Below, piece by piece: positions 43,019 to 54,543 of a stretch of 64,000 nucleotides of DNA. The notes beneath the pieces were generated by a model that saw only the letters and a list, made by a program, of their open reading frames with translations, was not told the origin of the DNA and did no database searches. This DNA is from Rhodosorus marinus (Eukaryota; Rhodophyta; Stylonematophyceae; Stylonematales; Stylonemataceae). The position numbers were made by a program, and so were the translations under genes. Numbering within the stretch: position 1 is the first letter of the stretch; each line of letters starts with the position of its first letter. The stretch spans positions 2,604,001-2,668,000 of the forward strand of contig JAMWBK010000003.1 in NCBI GenBank assembly GCA_029953675.1, given 5' to 3'.

Positions 43019-44207
43019 CTGCACTTACGGTAAATGAAGCATTGCTGATAGATATGGGGCTAGGACGTGGAGAAACTGAAACCCGAGTCTATAATCGAAC
43101 CACGCCCGCTCCACATATTTGACCGGCGCAATTTGTGTTGTGGTCAGGAGCGGCACTCATTGGACTCTGAGAACTGGTGCAAGCCAAATATTCCTCGATG
43201 GGTGCGGCAGCCGCCGAATCTTCCAAGCTGATTTGATGCCCTCTCTTATCCGCAGCGTCCAGGGCTTGGACATATGAGCATTTGCTGGAGTCGTAGGGCA
43301 TAACACAAAGTTCCCGCGATTCGGATTCGGCGATCCAGGCGTAAGTCGAAAACCATATCCACTACCGCCACCGTCCACCCCGTCCTTCTCTAGACTTCGC
43401 TTTCTTCGGCACGCCCTCTGGTGCTCGGGTTATCATGCGGGCCAAGATCCAATGCTGACAACCGGATGCGGGGGAAGGCGCGTCCGGTACTCAGCACTGA
43501 GGGGATCCTACCCGGGACAAGGACAATTTATCTCTTCAAAAGTTGGACCCGACAAATACATAGTGTAAAAAGTCATCCTCATTTCCAAATTGGTATCATA
43601 ATCGAAATCCAATGACCCACAAGCACCTGACCATCCACAGCTCCCAAGCCCCGGACCACCACATCCCCGCAGAGATTTCTACTTGGTCCAAATTTACCAA
43701 AAAACATTAAGATTTCTCCTCATGAAAGATGGGTTAGAACAAACAACTCCGTTTGCATAGAATGACTCCAAAACTTTACGATATAAAAGAAAGCTTGATT
43801 TTTGACTTTTAGCATATAGGGGTTGGACAAAATTGAGTAATTTATTTATTGAAAAAAGGGAAATGACTGATGACGCTGCTTTTCTTGGTTTGCTGATGGG
43901 GAGAAGAGTTTCGCGTCAATAGGTGAAGGAGAGCATTAAGAGGATCTTGAAGTTTGGTTTGGATTTGGGAGGGGGAAAGAGGTTGACGATCTGTGAGGGG
44001 ATCCTGTTTTTGTAGACGTTGACGATAGAAGCCTTTGGAATTGGATACGGGGAGGTCCCGCGGGGAGGAGGGAGTGGGGGGTGGGTTTGGAAAAGGTTTG
44101 TGGTGTATTTTTTTTTTGAGTGTTTAGGAGGGGTTTTGGGTGACTTTGGAAGAGCTTTTGCGGTCGTTTGGATTGAGCGAGCTTGGTCTCGATTGGGTTG
44201 CTTAAAC
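43019..44207. other. Gene-free stretch before Rpn8
   Basis: No supported frame. G-rich tracts around 43960-44150 precede the Rpn8 start and probably belong to its promoter or 5' UTR. AT-rich at 43780-43870. Confidence 0.4.
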
Positions 44208-45608
44208 ATGTCTTGGAGACCGAATAGTGTTGCTGTACATCCGATTGTTCTCTTGGGAGTTGTTGATCATTTCAATCGGGTATCCAAGCATACGAAAAAG
44301 TACGTACATTCCCTAGCTTCAAGAATCACTTGTTTAGTCTGTGGTGGAGCTTGATCGAGTATTGCGATTTGTTTTCTTACTTATGTTAATTACCTTGTGC
44401 CTGTGATCTACTCGTAGGCGTGCGGTCGGAATTTTGTTGGGTCAGACATCTCGAGGAGTTGTTTCATGTACGAATTCTTTTGCAGTGCCTTTCGAGGAGG
44501 ATGCTAAGGATACTTCAGTGTGGTTTCTTGACCACAATTTTCTGGAGAATATGATGGAAATGACGAGGAAAGTCAATGCAAGGGAGCAGATTGTGGGATG
44601 GTATTCCACTGGCCCAAAGATCCGACCCTCGGATTTGGACATTAACGAACTCTTGCGCAACTACTGTGCGAATCCGGTATGTTGGCCTTTGGAGGTTATG
44701 TTCGGGAGAATAATCATAATCAGTGCCTTCCACTTATCCAAGTAAACATCCTTGCTACCAATCTCTTGAAATAGGTTCTTGTTGTCGTGGACCCCGACCC
44801 GAAGGAGCTAGGACTGCCAACGGAGGCTTATTTCTCTGTCGAAGAGCCCAAGGAGGCAACTGTACAAAGGACATTTGTTCACGTACCGGCTGTAATCGAT
44901 GCATCGGAGGCGGAGGAGGTCGGGGTTGGACACTTGCTGCGTGATGTAAAGGAATCCTCGATCTCCACTCTTACCAGCGAGGTGAGCTTCTCTGAACAGT
45001 TGTACTCTGGGCTTGTCATTCTACTTTTGCGCTGTGAGGGCTCGTGTGTAGTCGGATATTGCTAAGCATCATCAACGCGTGTAAGCCACACATAGGTCGC
45101 TCGCTAATAATCCTTTGAATGATTCCTTCTGGTAGGTCACATCAAAATTGTCCGCGCTCAAGAGCCTCATGATGCGGTTGCAGGAGCTCAAGGAATATCT
45201 CATGAAAGTGGCAGACGGAGAGCTGGAAGTGAACAACGAGATTATGTACAATATGCAAGACATTTTTAATCTTCTTCCCTCGTTCAATACGAAGGTGTTG
45301 GTGGACTCGTTCGCGTCCAAAACCAACGACGCAATGCTGGTACTCTACCTATCAAGTCTCATCCGAAGCATAATCGCACTGCACAACCTGGTCGATAACA
45401 AGTTGCTCATGAGGGATTCTGAACGTGAGGTTGCTGAAGAAGCTGGGGTTGTCGAACCGAAGGAGACTAAGGAAGGAAAGGACGTCGAGATGAAGGACGA
45501 GGTAAGCGACGGCTAGTCTCCACTGAGAGTGCTTGATCTCGGACTGAAAAAGTGGATCCGATGATTGTCTCAATCCAGTCAAAAGAAAATGAAGCTGAAA
45601 ACAAGTGA
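44208..45608 (+). CDS. RPN8: 26S proteasome regulatory subunit Rpn8 (PSMD7)
   Basis: Lid subunit of the 19S particle, partner of the deubiquitinase Rpn11. Exons 44208-44299, 44418-44676, 44775-44981, 45136-45501 and 45579-45608 give 317 aa (human PSMD7: 324). The MPN domain runs from VAVHPIVLLGVVDHFNR through KRAVGILLGQTSRGVVSCTNSFAVPFEED to EQIVGWYSTGPKIRPSDLDINELLRNYCANP. As expected for Rpn8, the JAMM metal ligands are missing. VLVVVDPDPKELGLPTEAYFSVEE and the C-terminal helices (LMMRLQELKEYLMKVADGE, NEIMYNMQDIFNLLP) match the family. The tail is Glu/Lys-rich; the last exon adds only nine residues (SKENEAENK). The 3' end lies 73 bp from the stop of the converging gene. Confidence 0.95.
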
Positions 45609-45681
45609 AGACGCGAGCGGTGGATTTCAGAAAGATGTGGTTTTGGGAACCGGTGCGTTCAGATGAAGCCAATGTGGATGT

Positions 45682-46106
45682 CTACGATTCTTCAACAATC
45701 GATTTCAACACAAGACACTTATAGTGAGCGCCGCCTATTGCTACCGGCTTTTGATCTGGGATTCTTTGCCCATGACAATTTGCACCACGGCGTAGACGAA
45801 GTTTGATTGCCCCGAAAAGTCGAAAGTGCGTGGCGCCGGGCTTCTGTTTGATCCAGTCCTTGAAGTAACTGAGATGTAGGAGGGTGTATTAGTACTTGAA
45901 GGGTGCGCACGGATGATCGACTCTAGGATGGTGCATTTGGAATGTGTCCAATGGCGTCCATTTGATCACGATATTCGTAGTAAACGGAAACAGATTAAGG
46001 ACGACTTTTGAGAGGAGCAGATGAGGTGCCTTGCCCTCACGATCAACAGTGAACAGTAGCAGGTATATCGTTTGGGCCGTATCCCGCTCTACGGATCCAA
46101 CAACTG
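45682..46106 (-). CDS. Unrecognised conserved-looking spliced gene, 5' end undetermined
   Basis: I cannot name this protein. Two minus-strand exons, about 46106-45911 and 45868-45682, are joined by a 42-nt intron (45869-45910, GTGCGC..CTCAG) that contains a TACTAAT branch-point-like sequence. The joined frame reads ...VGSVERDTAQTIYLLLFTVDREG, LLLSKVVLNLFPFTTNIVIKW, HPRVDHP-YFKDWIKQKPG, THFRLFGAIKLRLRRGANCHG, VAIGGAHYKCLVLKSIVEES. Composition and the continuous frame over the splice look like real coding sequence. The frame is closed by a stop just upstream of 46106, so a first exon must exist, perhaps between here and the thioredoxin stop at 46198. It overlaps no other gene and converges on Rpn8. 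Confidence 0.5.
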
Positions 46107-46197
46107 GCAACGCTCCTTCTTTTCACCAGACTTGTTCTATGAAGGGGTGATTGATTACCTCTCGATTACTACTCCACTCACTTTATTCATAGGTTGC

Positions 46198-46706
46198 TTA
46201 TTTATACGTATCGATGGCGGATTCTATGTCATCAGTTCGCGCGCCGGTGATGGTATGCACTCGCTCCTTCTCTTTCCAAAAATGGAAGGCCGGAACTGCT
46301 CTGATCGACTCGGTTTTCATCATCTCCTGTGTTTCCTCATCCTTGTCTCCCATCACCTTCAAAAACACCACATCGCTGTACTCCTCGCTCATCTGTTGGA
46401 ACTTCGGCTCGATCATTTTACAAGGCCCACACCAACTCGTAGAATAATCCACCACCACCTACAACACACCATAGTAATTCAGCCAAAGAAATCCAACCGG
46501 AGCATTGGCGAAACAGAGCAGTGGCAAGTACCCGGCCATCCCCAACTTACCAAAGATGATCCAGCCCCTTCCAAAACCTTATCCAATTCGGCTTTAGAAC
46601 CAATATCAGAAACCAACATTCGGACAACATTTTGCGTCTGAGCTGTACATACAGCTCCCGCCCTGCCAAGGGGCGTTCCCATGAACGAAGAAGCTATGAA
46701 TGCCAT
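46198..46706 (-). CDS. Thioredoxin with N-terminal targeting sequence
   Basis: Two exons, 46706-46551 and 46458-46198, intron 92 nt, 138 aa. The thioredoxin domain has the intact redox site DYSTSWCGPCKMIEP, then VVFLKVMGDKDEETQEMM, the cis-Pro region IRAVPAFHFWKE and a final helix. Residues 1-30 (MAFIASSFMGTPLGRAGAVCTAQ) are hydrophobic and Ala/Gly-rich, suggesting a transit or signal peptide; domain-start residues SDIGSKAELDKVLEGAGSSL precede the splice. Relative to typical h-type thioredoxins, the substrate face differs (VMGDKDEET rather than VDVDE), so the exact class (plastid x/y or h-like) is not assigned. The ATG at 46706 is preferred; upstream frame has only TTG. Confidence 0.88.
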
Positions 46707-49700
46707 CGGAGCAAGAAGAAAAATGAGACAAGACAACGGCCTGCTTACACAACTGCATCAACACCCCCCCTCAATCCCCCTCCCCACAAACACGAAGACT
46801 GAGTCCAAGTGCTTTCTGTCTCAAGCTCTCAAAATCAACGCAAAATACAAAACGCGTTCTCCTAACAAGATAGTTTTAACTTCCAAACCTGACCTCCTTC
46901 CTCCCCTACGAACCCCTCAGCCATGGTAACCAAATGCTACCGTGGTGAGCTGCCTCTTGCCGCATTCGTTCTCAAGGCTAGGACTCAGCGAATCAGCCTC
47001 GCTACTCTACCCCTACGGAAAAACCGACAAACAAATCAATTCAATCTATGTATACCCCTCCGGATGCATTAGGCATTTGTAGATGCCTAATGCTGTCTAG
47101 TTTTTCTTAAATACACGATCAACAGCAAATTCTAACCCCTCCGAACAAGTTCTTCATTTTTCACAAAGTTGCATCCCTACAAATCACCCCCCCCCCATTC
47201 AGAACTGCTTAGTTTCATCCTCTTCATTCAATAGCTGAGGCCCGCTTCTCATGAATATATAATATTTTTATACTTTTTTAGACGGTAGAGCTCGAATGCC
47301 ATCAAAAGCCGGAGAAATCAAGTCCATTGCAAGGATCTCGTTGTGAACAGGGAGGCGTCCCTTCAATCCACACAGAACAAAATTATCCAATAAAATAGGA
47401 TAGTGTATTGTAAAAGATTGAATATCTATATTGATTGCTTTTCTCCAAGATATTTTTAGCGGTTTGGTTTGTTCTGTCGGTTCGCAACCCTTGATAATTT
47501 TTCGATTAAATGTTTATTTGCAAAGGATTCTTCTAGACTGAACTAAGGAGAGCGAGTTCATGTTAAGAGTTCTTATTGGCTTATAATTGTTTAGTTTAAT
47601 ATATAATTTAGAGGGCCTTTCTTGAGTGTGATAGTATTAGCCAATGAAGAAAGCTATTTAGTGGATACCTTTACCTCAAAGTTTGTGTTCAATGGTTGAT
47701 ATGCGAAAAGTTTAAGCTAATGATTGGCTTAGAAAGTAAGTAAAGAAAGCTAATAGCCAATGAAGGAAAGTCTAGACGGTATTATAACTAAGTTTGCATC
47801 GGATCGGCATCGGACGGGAAGGGTTAAAAAATCTCGCGTCGGGGTCGTAAGGTCCCTGCGCACCGAATTCTTCCCAATGAGGTGGACTGCGTGCACTGCT
47901 TCGAGCTAAAACTTGTTTCATGGCTTTCCTGTCGGCGTTCTTTTTACTATAGTGTAGAAAGGAGGAAACTGCGCCTAGAATGTGCCCTTGATCGCGATTG
48001 GGTTGAGGGCAAAAAGCCTGTGCTTTTGGGGTTAAATCTGAACGACCGTGACGGGCGTGTTGGGAAAGAGAATGAGCCTCGCAAGTTTCTGGCAGCGCAC
48101 TGCACCCGAAAGCTCTGTGCAAGTTTTTGAATAAAAACTGGCTGTCGCCAGCGACTCGAGAGCTGAGATTGTGGGGCCTGGTTGTGGGGCTCTGCTTTAA
48201 CGGAAAACAACAGCTCTACACGCAACAAAAGCTAATTTTATCGTGTACTGCAGAAGATCCCATTGGAACTCATCTCTCGCCGTCTTTAACCGATGAGTTC
48301 GGGAATCTTTTGATCACGAACCTGGTGACGGTCTTTCCAACTTCGCCACAGGCGTCCGGCTGAGTACTTGCAGCTCAATCTCCCCCCCAGCATCTGTCCA
48401 AAGTGATTGAGTCCTTTGTGTCCATCGTACACAAGTTCCACACATCCTTTCATTGCATGCGAGATGTAATACTGCCATCATCAAAAGTGAGGCTGAACTG
48501 GGGTTCGGCAGAAAAAGTGTGTAACTGCAGTGTTCATGAACCTAGACGAGACCACGGACCACTTCAGAGAAACTACTACAAATACATGAGCCGTTGCATA
48601 CACAGTTTGGATAGGCATTTCCGGAGTTCAGGCAGCTGCGATACTCTTTTCACGAAGCTCAGCGGATGCAGGTTTCATTCCCTAGGTTGGCAGGGGCGGT
48701 TGACTTTTGACAATCCCCAGAACGCCCAGTAACTGGGCTGCGAAAGGAGCTATTTGGCGGGGGGAATTGGGCTTCCTCCTAGAAATGTTGTGGCTTGCCC
48801 CAGTTTGCGGTGTTATGGGCAGGGAAAGGTGATCACGGTGAGACGATTCGGATTCAAAGAAGGCCTCGATCTGGAAGCACTTGCGAGCAAAAACTTTTTC
48901 ATCATGAAGTTTTTTGGGGACGACCGCGATGTGCGCACAAGATGCGCTTCACGATTGCATGACCGAGATTGCCGTTCCTGACAGGCGAAATTCAGTACCA
49001 GAGCGTGAGAGAATTTTTTGTTGAAGGATCTTCCTGGCAAGTAGCTCACTTTCTCTAGCAAGATGCAAGCATGCAGCCCAGGTTCTCCGCTCGAATCTCA
49101 TAGATTCCGTAGTGGTGGTACTCAACCGCACCTCGATGATTATGAACAGCGATCGTGTGCAAAAAGGATACATCGTCTGTCGAGTCAAATCTTGTGGATG
49201 GCTGCGTGCAACCAAAAAATGCCGCATCCCCGCGTAGACCCGGATCGCCGTCTCAATTCAAGAATATCAAACCAAAAAAACAACAGAAAACTGACAAACC
49301 GATATCAACACGCATGGGGCTAGTCGCCATCGAATGAAGTCTCCAGAACCCATTCAAACGCTTTCCAAATGCAAAGAGCTCCTAACGCGTTTCCATCAAA
49401 ACGGATATGTAATACCCGTTTCCCCAAAAATCCAATGAATCCTTTCTTTCTCTAACAAGAGCTTTTCATGCAAATCCAATGTCACAAATGTGTCACCTCA
49501 CCACCAACATTACCAGAGTCAAAAAGCCTCCCCCTCAGGAACAAAACCTATTCCCAATACCAACCAGGAACCCCAAAGAAACCAAGGACCCCTTCCCTCC
49601 CTTTCCCCCCCCCAAAAAATATATATATCTCCGGAAAATCACAGAAAATAATGCCATAATTCATGCAAACCCCATTTCACAAAATAATCTCCCCACCCTA

Positions 49701-50797
49701 TTCTATCATCAGAGCCAAAAAGCCTCCGCTTAACAAACAAATGAGCCCAATCTACCAAAACCACTTGAAAACCATCAAAAAACGAATCTCTGGAAAAACT
49801 TCAAAATATCCATAAAAATCCTAACTCGTTTGTCATATCTTAAGTGGTTCTATCCCCAGCACTTCTTTTTTGCGGAAAAACAGTTACTCATATTCCTCCA
49901 ACAAGACACGGAACGGCGGCAATTTTAAAAATAGAAACCACTCTTAAATTTTATTTAATACACATCAGTGTTGGAAAAGAAATGCAGTAAGCTTGGCAGG
50001 ATTTGGTTTCATGGGAGTTACTTTTTAGTTATATTTTAAAATCAGGAAGGAATTTGTGTCTAATTTTATTTTCAATTCAATCCTAGAGTTGTTGGTTGTA
50101 TTTTTATCACTGAGGTGTTTTAATTGGAGACAAAAGAAATTGATTTTTTTGTTTTGTTTTAATGTTTTTGTTTTGTAATGGAGAAGTAAATGAGGGTTTT
50201 CAGGTGCATGGGAAGTGGGGAGCGAGGGATGGTGTTTAGGTTTCTTGGCTACCGGACAAAAAGGGGGTGTACCGTTTGGGGCGGCATATCAGTCCCGTGA
50301 TAGATCGTCAGGCCTTGGATGCGTTTAATCGTATTGCAGGAGGGTTGGGGTAAAAAGCCCTTTTTGGCTCATTGGGTACATATGGGTATGGTATACGGCC
50401 GTGTGGCAAAAGAGTGAAACTTATGAGTACATTGAGTGCTGTTGAGTTGTGCTTTCTAATTTTGAGCCCGTATGGTCCGGGGGGAGGTGGTAAGAGGGAT
50501 GGCATTTGGACTTATTCTTTCAGAATTTAGTCTTTTTGACTTGGGCGCATGTCTTGCACGGCACATCATGCGTTGCGGTTCGAGCTGAGATTCACGCCTT
50601 CGAAGTCGTTGCTTGATGAATTGGACGTGGTTTGCGAGAGTATTTCAACCCGACCTTCCGCACTCAAGGTCTGTTAGGGTGATGTTTCAGGTATCACAGC
50701 AACGTAGAACTTGAACTGACTCCTGGGAAGAGAAACAAATAGCGGAGAGAAGAAACCGAACTAGCAGAAACCGAACTAGAAGAAACCTTGCAAGAAG
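46707..50797. other. Long gene-poor stretch
   Basis: AT-rich 47200-47780 and 49240-50170, with an 11-bp perfect hairpin at 47066-47093. Around 47620-47780 a GCCAATGAA(G)GAAAG(C) motif occurs twice in direct and once as inverted fragments. Between 47880 and 49230 frames on both strands reach 75-110 codons but overlap each other and show no recognisable domain or convincing splice structure. I see no gene I can support. Confidence 0.4.
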
Positions 50798-51118
50798 ATG
50801 GTGAGTCCAACATTTTACCAGAGGTGGGCAAAGGTTGACCCCATCCCGTTGATAGGGATGGTATCGGCAGTTTTAGGAATAGCAGGCTATTCTTTGGGAC
50901 ACAAAGCGTGGTATGATCCAGCCTGGCAATTCAACAGATCGAGGAGAACCGGCGGCATCGATGCCCAGTACGCAAAGCCGGAAGATTATGAGGATCAAAT
51001 AGGCGCTATGCAAATGTATAGATATAAGTCGACATCCATATTTGACCACTCGGATCTGGCTAATCCAATGACGAGATACAAGGATGTCGATCTCGCCCAT
51101 GGAGTCGGAGCGTGGTGA
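50798..51118 (+). CDS. Small single-pass membrane protein of unknown function
   Basis: 106 aa, intronless as read. The N-terminus FYQRWAKVDPIPLIGMV leads into one transmembrane span (PLIGMVSAVLGIAGYSLGHKAW), followed by a hydrophilic tail with DPAWQFNRSRR and YRYKSTSIFDHSDLANPMTRY. The layout (short N-tail, one span near residue 25, hydrophilic rest) resembles small mitochondrial complex I accessory subunits of the B12D/NDUFA4 kind, but that is only a shape comparison. The ATG is followed directly by GTGAGT, a perfect donor, so, as in RPS17 nearby, an intron after the initiator codon is conceivable; the uninterrupted downstream frame argues against it. Repeats lie about 570 bp downstream. Confidence 0.6.
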   Translation: MVSPTFYQRWAKVDPIPLIGMVSAVLGIAGYSLGHKAWYDPAWQFNRSRRTGGIDAQYAKPEDYEDQIGAMQMYRYKSTSIFDHSDLANPMTRYKDVDLAHGVGAW

Positions 51119-52233
51119 AGTGACGTAGTCTGACTTGAGATATATTATTGAACAATAAAGCACTGTCTATTGAAAGCAATTAATTCTGTGTGAGGGAACA
51201 CACATACTAAGCAGAAGCCAAGGCCTCCTCCCGTTGATTCCAAGGAGTATCTGATGTCGTAGGGAGTCAGGAGGGTCTGACCAACAAGACTGAAGAGTAG
51301 GATTGGAGGCGAAATCCGACGTGGTCCGACCACGTTTCGTCAAAGCAGCCTGCTTGGACACAGTAAAAATCGATAGCAAACCACCACCGATATTGGAGAC
51401 ATGCTTAGCTACCTCTCCAACAAAGCTGAAATCGACTCAACAAGCCAGGAGCACCGAATTGAGTCTTGCAGAGGTTGTCCGAAAGCTCGACCAGTGCAAA
51501 AACATCACACTTTACGTCGGGATCCCCTACCACCCTTTGGAAACGACTTAAAACTAGCGGGTCAAGACAATCGCTGCTTCAGCGGCGCAAGACTTTCCCG
51601 ACAGGGAACCGGTGGTATTCGGCATATGCTGTCGCTCGTTCTCCAAGCCAAAAAAAAGGGGAACGAACAAATCCATCAAGGGATCAGTCATTACTACAAA
51701 CAAAATCAGTCAAGCTCTCAGCGTTCGAAAACTACAATCATTATTACAAAACAAAATCAGTCAAATTCTCGGGGTTCGTAAACTATAGTACAGATACTCA
51801 TCAGGAACTAAAACCCCTCCATCTGAGTGTTTTCGGCACATATTTGTACTATATAGTACGAATCATCCGCGGAAACTTACGAGGAATTGAGAACCCCTCC
51901 ATCTAAGTGTTTTCGGTGACAGTTAATTCCATTAAATAACCGTTAGACGAAAAAGAAATACTTTAGAACATTTTCTAAGGGGGGGCAAATACTCTGAAAT
52001 GTATTGGGAATGACAAGCGGGGCGCCGTCGGCGTTGAGGTTGAAAAAGGGAATATTTTGGGAGGTTGTTGTCGATGTCACCGATTCTGAGGTTTTTTGGA
52101 GGACGTGTATTTTTCGTGACGGAGGGCGATGTGCGGGAAGCGGGCGGGTCGGGAGGTATTGGGTAAGCCATGAGTGTGTAGGAAGGTATTGTTTATAGTA
52201 GGAGGTTACCCAACTGAGTGGAACGAAGCAATC
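51119..52233. repeat. Intergenic stretch with short tandem repeats
   Basis: Two ~53-bp copies at about 51690-51740 and 51741-51793 share ACAAA(A)CAAAATCAGTCAA(G/A)(C/T)TCTC(A/G)G(C/G)G as landmark in two parts. Two copies of GA(A/G)CTAAAACCCCTCCATCT or its variant and AAGTGTTTTCGG lie at about 51807-51838 and 51888-51920, flanking the palindrome GTACTATATAGTAC (51846-51859). No gene supported apart from the RPS17 promoter at the right end. Confidence 0.7.
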
Positions 52234-52961
52234 ATGGTAAGCTCATCATCCGTAGAAGAATGTTTACTTTTTTCTGGGTCGGGAGAGAGTGTTATTGTTT
52301 TGTTTCGTCCCCTATGAGGGAGTTGGCTGGTGATGGGGAAGGTGGAGGGTTGTGTAGCACAATCTCACGGTTGTTTTTGGATATTTCTGCATGGATTAGG
52401 GTCGAGTAAGGACAAAGACTGTGAAGAAGAACTCTCGTGTGATTATTGAAAAGTATTATTCGAAGCTGACTCTCGATTTCCAGACGAACAAGAGGGTTTG
52501 CGACGAGGTCGCGATCATACCTTCGAAGAGGCTCAGGAACAAGATCGCGGGATTTATCACGGTAGGTTTTTGTCTAGAGTTTTATGAAGTGAGGATGATG
52601 AATGGTCGATCTAGTACTATCAACCGAGGGATAATTGGAATTGGTGTAGCCGTCTTGACTTTTGATGTATGAGGTCTTTTGGTGGAGTGCTAACAAACTT
52701 TTGCTTTGGCTTTGATACTCTTAGCATTTGATGGCGCGAATTCAGAAGGGACCTGTTAGAGGCATCTCTTTGAAATTGCAGGAAGAGGAGAGAGAGAGGC
52801 GCATGGACTTTGTGCCAGAAGTGTCCTACTTCGAGGGCAAGATGGCCGTTATTGACCCTGACACTAAGGCTATGCTGGACAAGATGAGCCTGAGGCTTAG
52901 CCCAAATGTTACTGTTCAGTCGTCTAGTGATTATGGGAGACAACGTTATGACCGTCGATAA
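52234..52961 (+). CDS. RPS17: 40S ribosomal protein S17 (eS17)
   Basis: Cytosolic small-subunit protein of 133 aa. Exon 1 is only the ATG (52234-52236), directly followed by GTAAGC. A 163-nt intron ends TGGATTAG at 52399, and exon 2 (52400-52561) begins [23 protein letters not shown] in two adjoining pieces, exactly the eS17 N-terminus. A second intron, also 163 nt (52562-52724), joins KIAGFIT to [19 protein letters not shown]; exon 3 is 52725-52961. The remaining family motifs ([34 protein letters not shown]) are intact. First introns immediately after the start codon are common in ribosomal protein genes and can affect expression. The 5' UTR is unknown. Confidence 0.96.
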
Positions 52962-53847
52962 ATTGTTATCATTGTGATTTTAAGTTTATGCCAAACCAAT
53001 GCGGAGCCACTATCAAGTAGTCGTCGAGTGAATCGCCCGATTCGCCTAAGTAAATTTTTCCAAGCGATACGTACACCTAGCCCGCGGAAGCCATGAGAAA
53101 TTTCCGGGCTACCGGTCGCCGGAAACGATTCGGTGAAATGCTCATGCTTTGGAGTGGGTGGCTTGAGCGAATGTCTCGCATCTGCCGTTTCGAATCATAT
53201 GAGTTTCGTCGAGGCACGCCTCGTCCCCTCCAAGCATGTTCTGAAAACAGTCTGGAAAGGCCCATTGGGGGCTTTTCCAAGCGTCTGCTGAGTCATACCC
53301 TTTCTGCACAGCTCAAGTGAATCAGTACTCGAAGGTCAGAGCGAGACGGGGTTGCTCGAGGAACGCCAGAATACTAACGACAAAGATCCAGGATATGCAT
53401 AGCCCACCATACAGATCTTCAAACCATACTCCGACAACTCTAAATCAGACTCTCAGCTTTCAAGTGTCGAAAGCTTCCCAAACTGCTTCAATCACTCCCC
53501 TTCTATGGACAGTCATTATTAACATTGAAAACAAGAAATTAAAATGCTTTTTGGAAGTATGTAATCTATTTTATTTATCCATACAATATTTTTCCATCCA
53601 TCAAAATAATGAAATATGTAAACTTATAGATTTGCCAAGCAACAATACATTATTTATTTCTATTATTCACGAGGGAATATATTAAATAAATAAATAAATT
53701 AGATATAAAACTGCGCTATATGTAGTTTTGTAAAATGTTCGTTTGCAGGGTTTGGCTTTTTTGATTTTATTTTGGGAGGGAGCTGAAGGTGGAGGACGAG
53801 TTGAGGATCTGGATAGGTTGCATGGAGAGGAGTGGGGAAGACGTGTT
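52962..53847. other. Gene-free stretch between RPS17 and TAF13
   Basis: Includes a clearly AT-rich segment (53520-53710) with (AAAT)n near 53684-53699. Frames here show no protein features. Confidence 0.4.
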
Positions 53848-54543
53848 ATGAAGGGTTGTGGAGATGCTAACAAAGGGGAAAGGAAAAGCATGGAGAATCC
53901 AATAGAAAAGCAGGAGATACAAGGGAGCAAGAAACCTCAGGAGAAGAATAATAACCCAGAGAGAGTTGAAGTCCCCGGGAATGAGGAGGCTGATGATCAG
54001 GGAGGCGGAGGGGTTGTTGTGACCGATGGAGATGGGAGCCAATCTTCAAAGGCTGCTCGTCAATTTTATACGGAGCGTAAGTATCCTCACCATGGATACA
54101 ATGGACTTCATGAAACCTATGAACTTACTCAAGCCGAGGTTTTATGTATGATTTACCACTTTGCAGTTCGAATGATGATGTATGGGTTCGGTGACGTTCA
54201 CTCTCCCCTGCCGCAATCAATCGATCTAATGGAGGATCTCGTTATTCAATATATATGCAATCTGGTTCAAAGAGTACGATGCTTTTCCCCCCTCATCGTC
54301 AACGATGTCAGACTGACGAGAGCGACGCAGATCCTGAAACAGCCTTTGTTTTTTCCGTTCTTGCCGTCTGTTCAGAGCAACGAAGTCGCAAGCAATAGGA
54401 GAAGAGACCGCCCCGTAGCAAATGATGTCAAGTTTGTGATTCGAAAGGACACGAAGAAGCTTCACCGAGTGCAGTATCTTTTGGAGCTGAAGGTTCAGAT
54501 CGACAAGGTCAAGAGTCTCGGTCTTCAGGGTGACGGTAAATAA
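53848..54543 (+). CDS. TAF13: TFIID subunit TAF13
   Basis: Histone-fold TBP-associated factor that pairs with TAF11. Exons 53848-54076, 54167-54273 and 54376-54543 (introns 90 and 102 nt) give 167 aa. Both introns are open in the coding frame or nearly so, but splicing restores the family: FYTE-LRMMMYGFGDVHSPLPQSIDLMEDLVIQYICNLVQR, then NDVKFVIRKDTKKLHRVQYLLEL, corresponding to the conserved LRCMMYGFGD, ILEDLVIEFI and IVFLIRKDPRKFARVKDLL segments. The N-terminal ~75 residues are acidic/Lys-rich and low complexity (EKQEIQGSKKPQEKNNN), longer than in animals. Start chosen as the first in-frame ATG; an alternative Met is at 53890, and the frame opens upstream to about 53743. Confidence 0.9.
   Translation: MKGCGDANKGERKSMENPIEKQEIQGSKKPQEKNNNPERVEVPGNEEADDQGGGGVVVTDGDGSQSSKAARQFYTERKYPHHGYNGLHETYELTQAEVLCMIYHFAVRMMMYGFGDVHSPLPQSIDLMEDLVIQYICNLVQRVRCFSPLIVNDVRLTRATQILKQPLFFPFLPSVQSNEVASNRRRDRPVANDVKFVIRKDTKKLHRVQYLLELKVQIDKVKSLGLQGDGK

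Noticed and set aside
46106-46198. Fusion of the thioredoxin with the downstream unnamed gene (thioredoxin-PITH style)
   Set aside because: The thioredoxin frame ends in a normal stop after its last helix, and the downstream sequence does not look like a PITH domain; no phase-matching splice was found.
46072-46641. 189-codon plus-strand frame
   Set aside because: Antisense to the thioredoxin gene, including its WCGPC exon.
47882-49323. Cluster of 75-110-codon frames on both strands
   Set aside because: They overlap each other, and I could not join them by credible splice sites into a protein with recognisable features.
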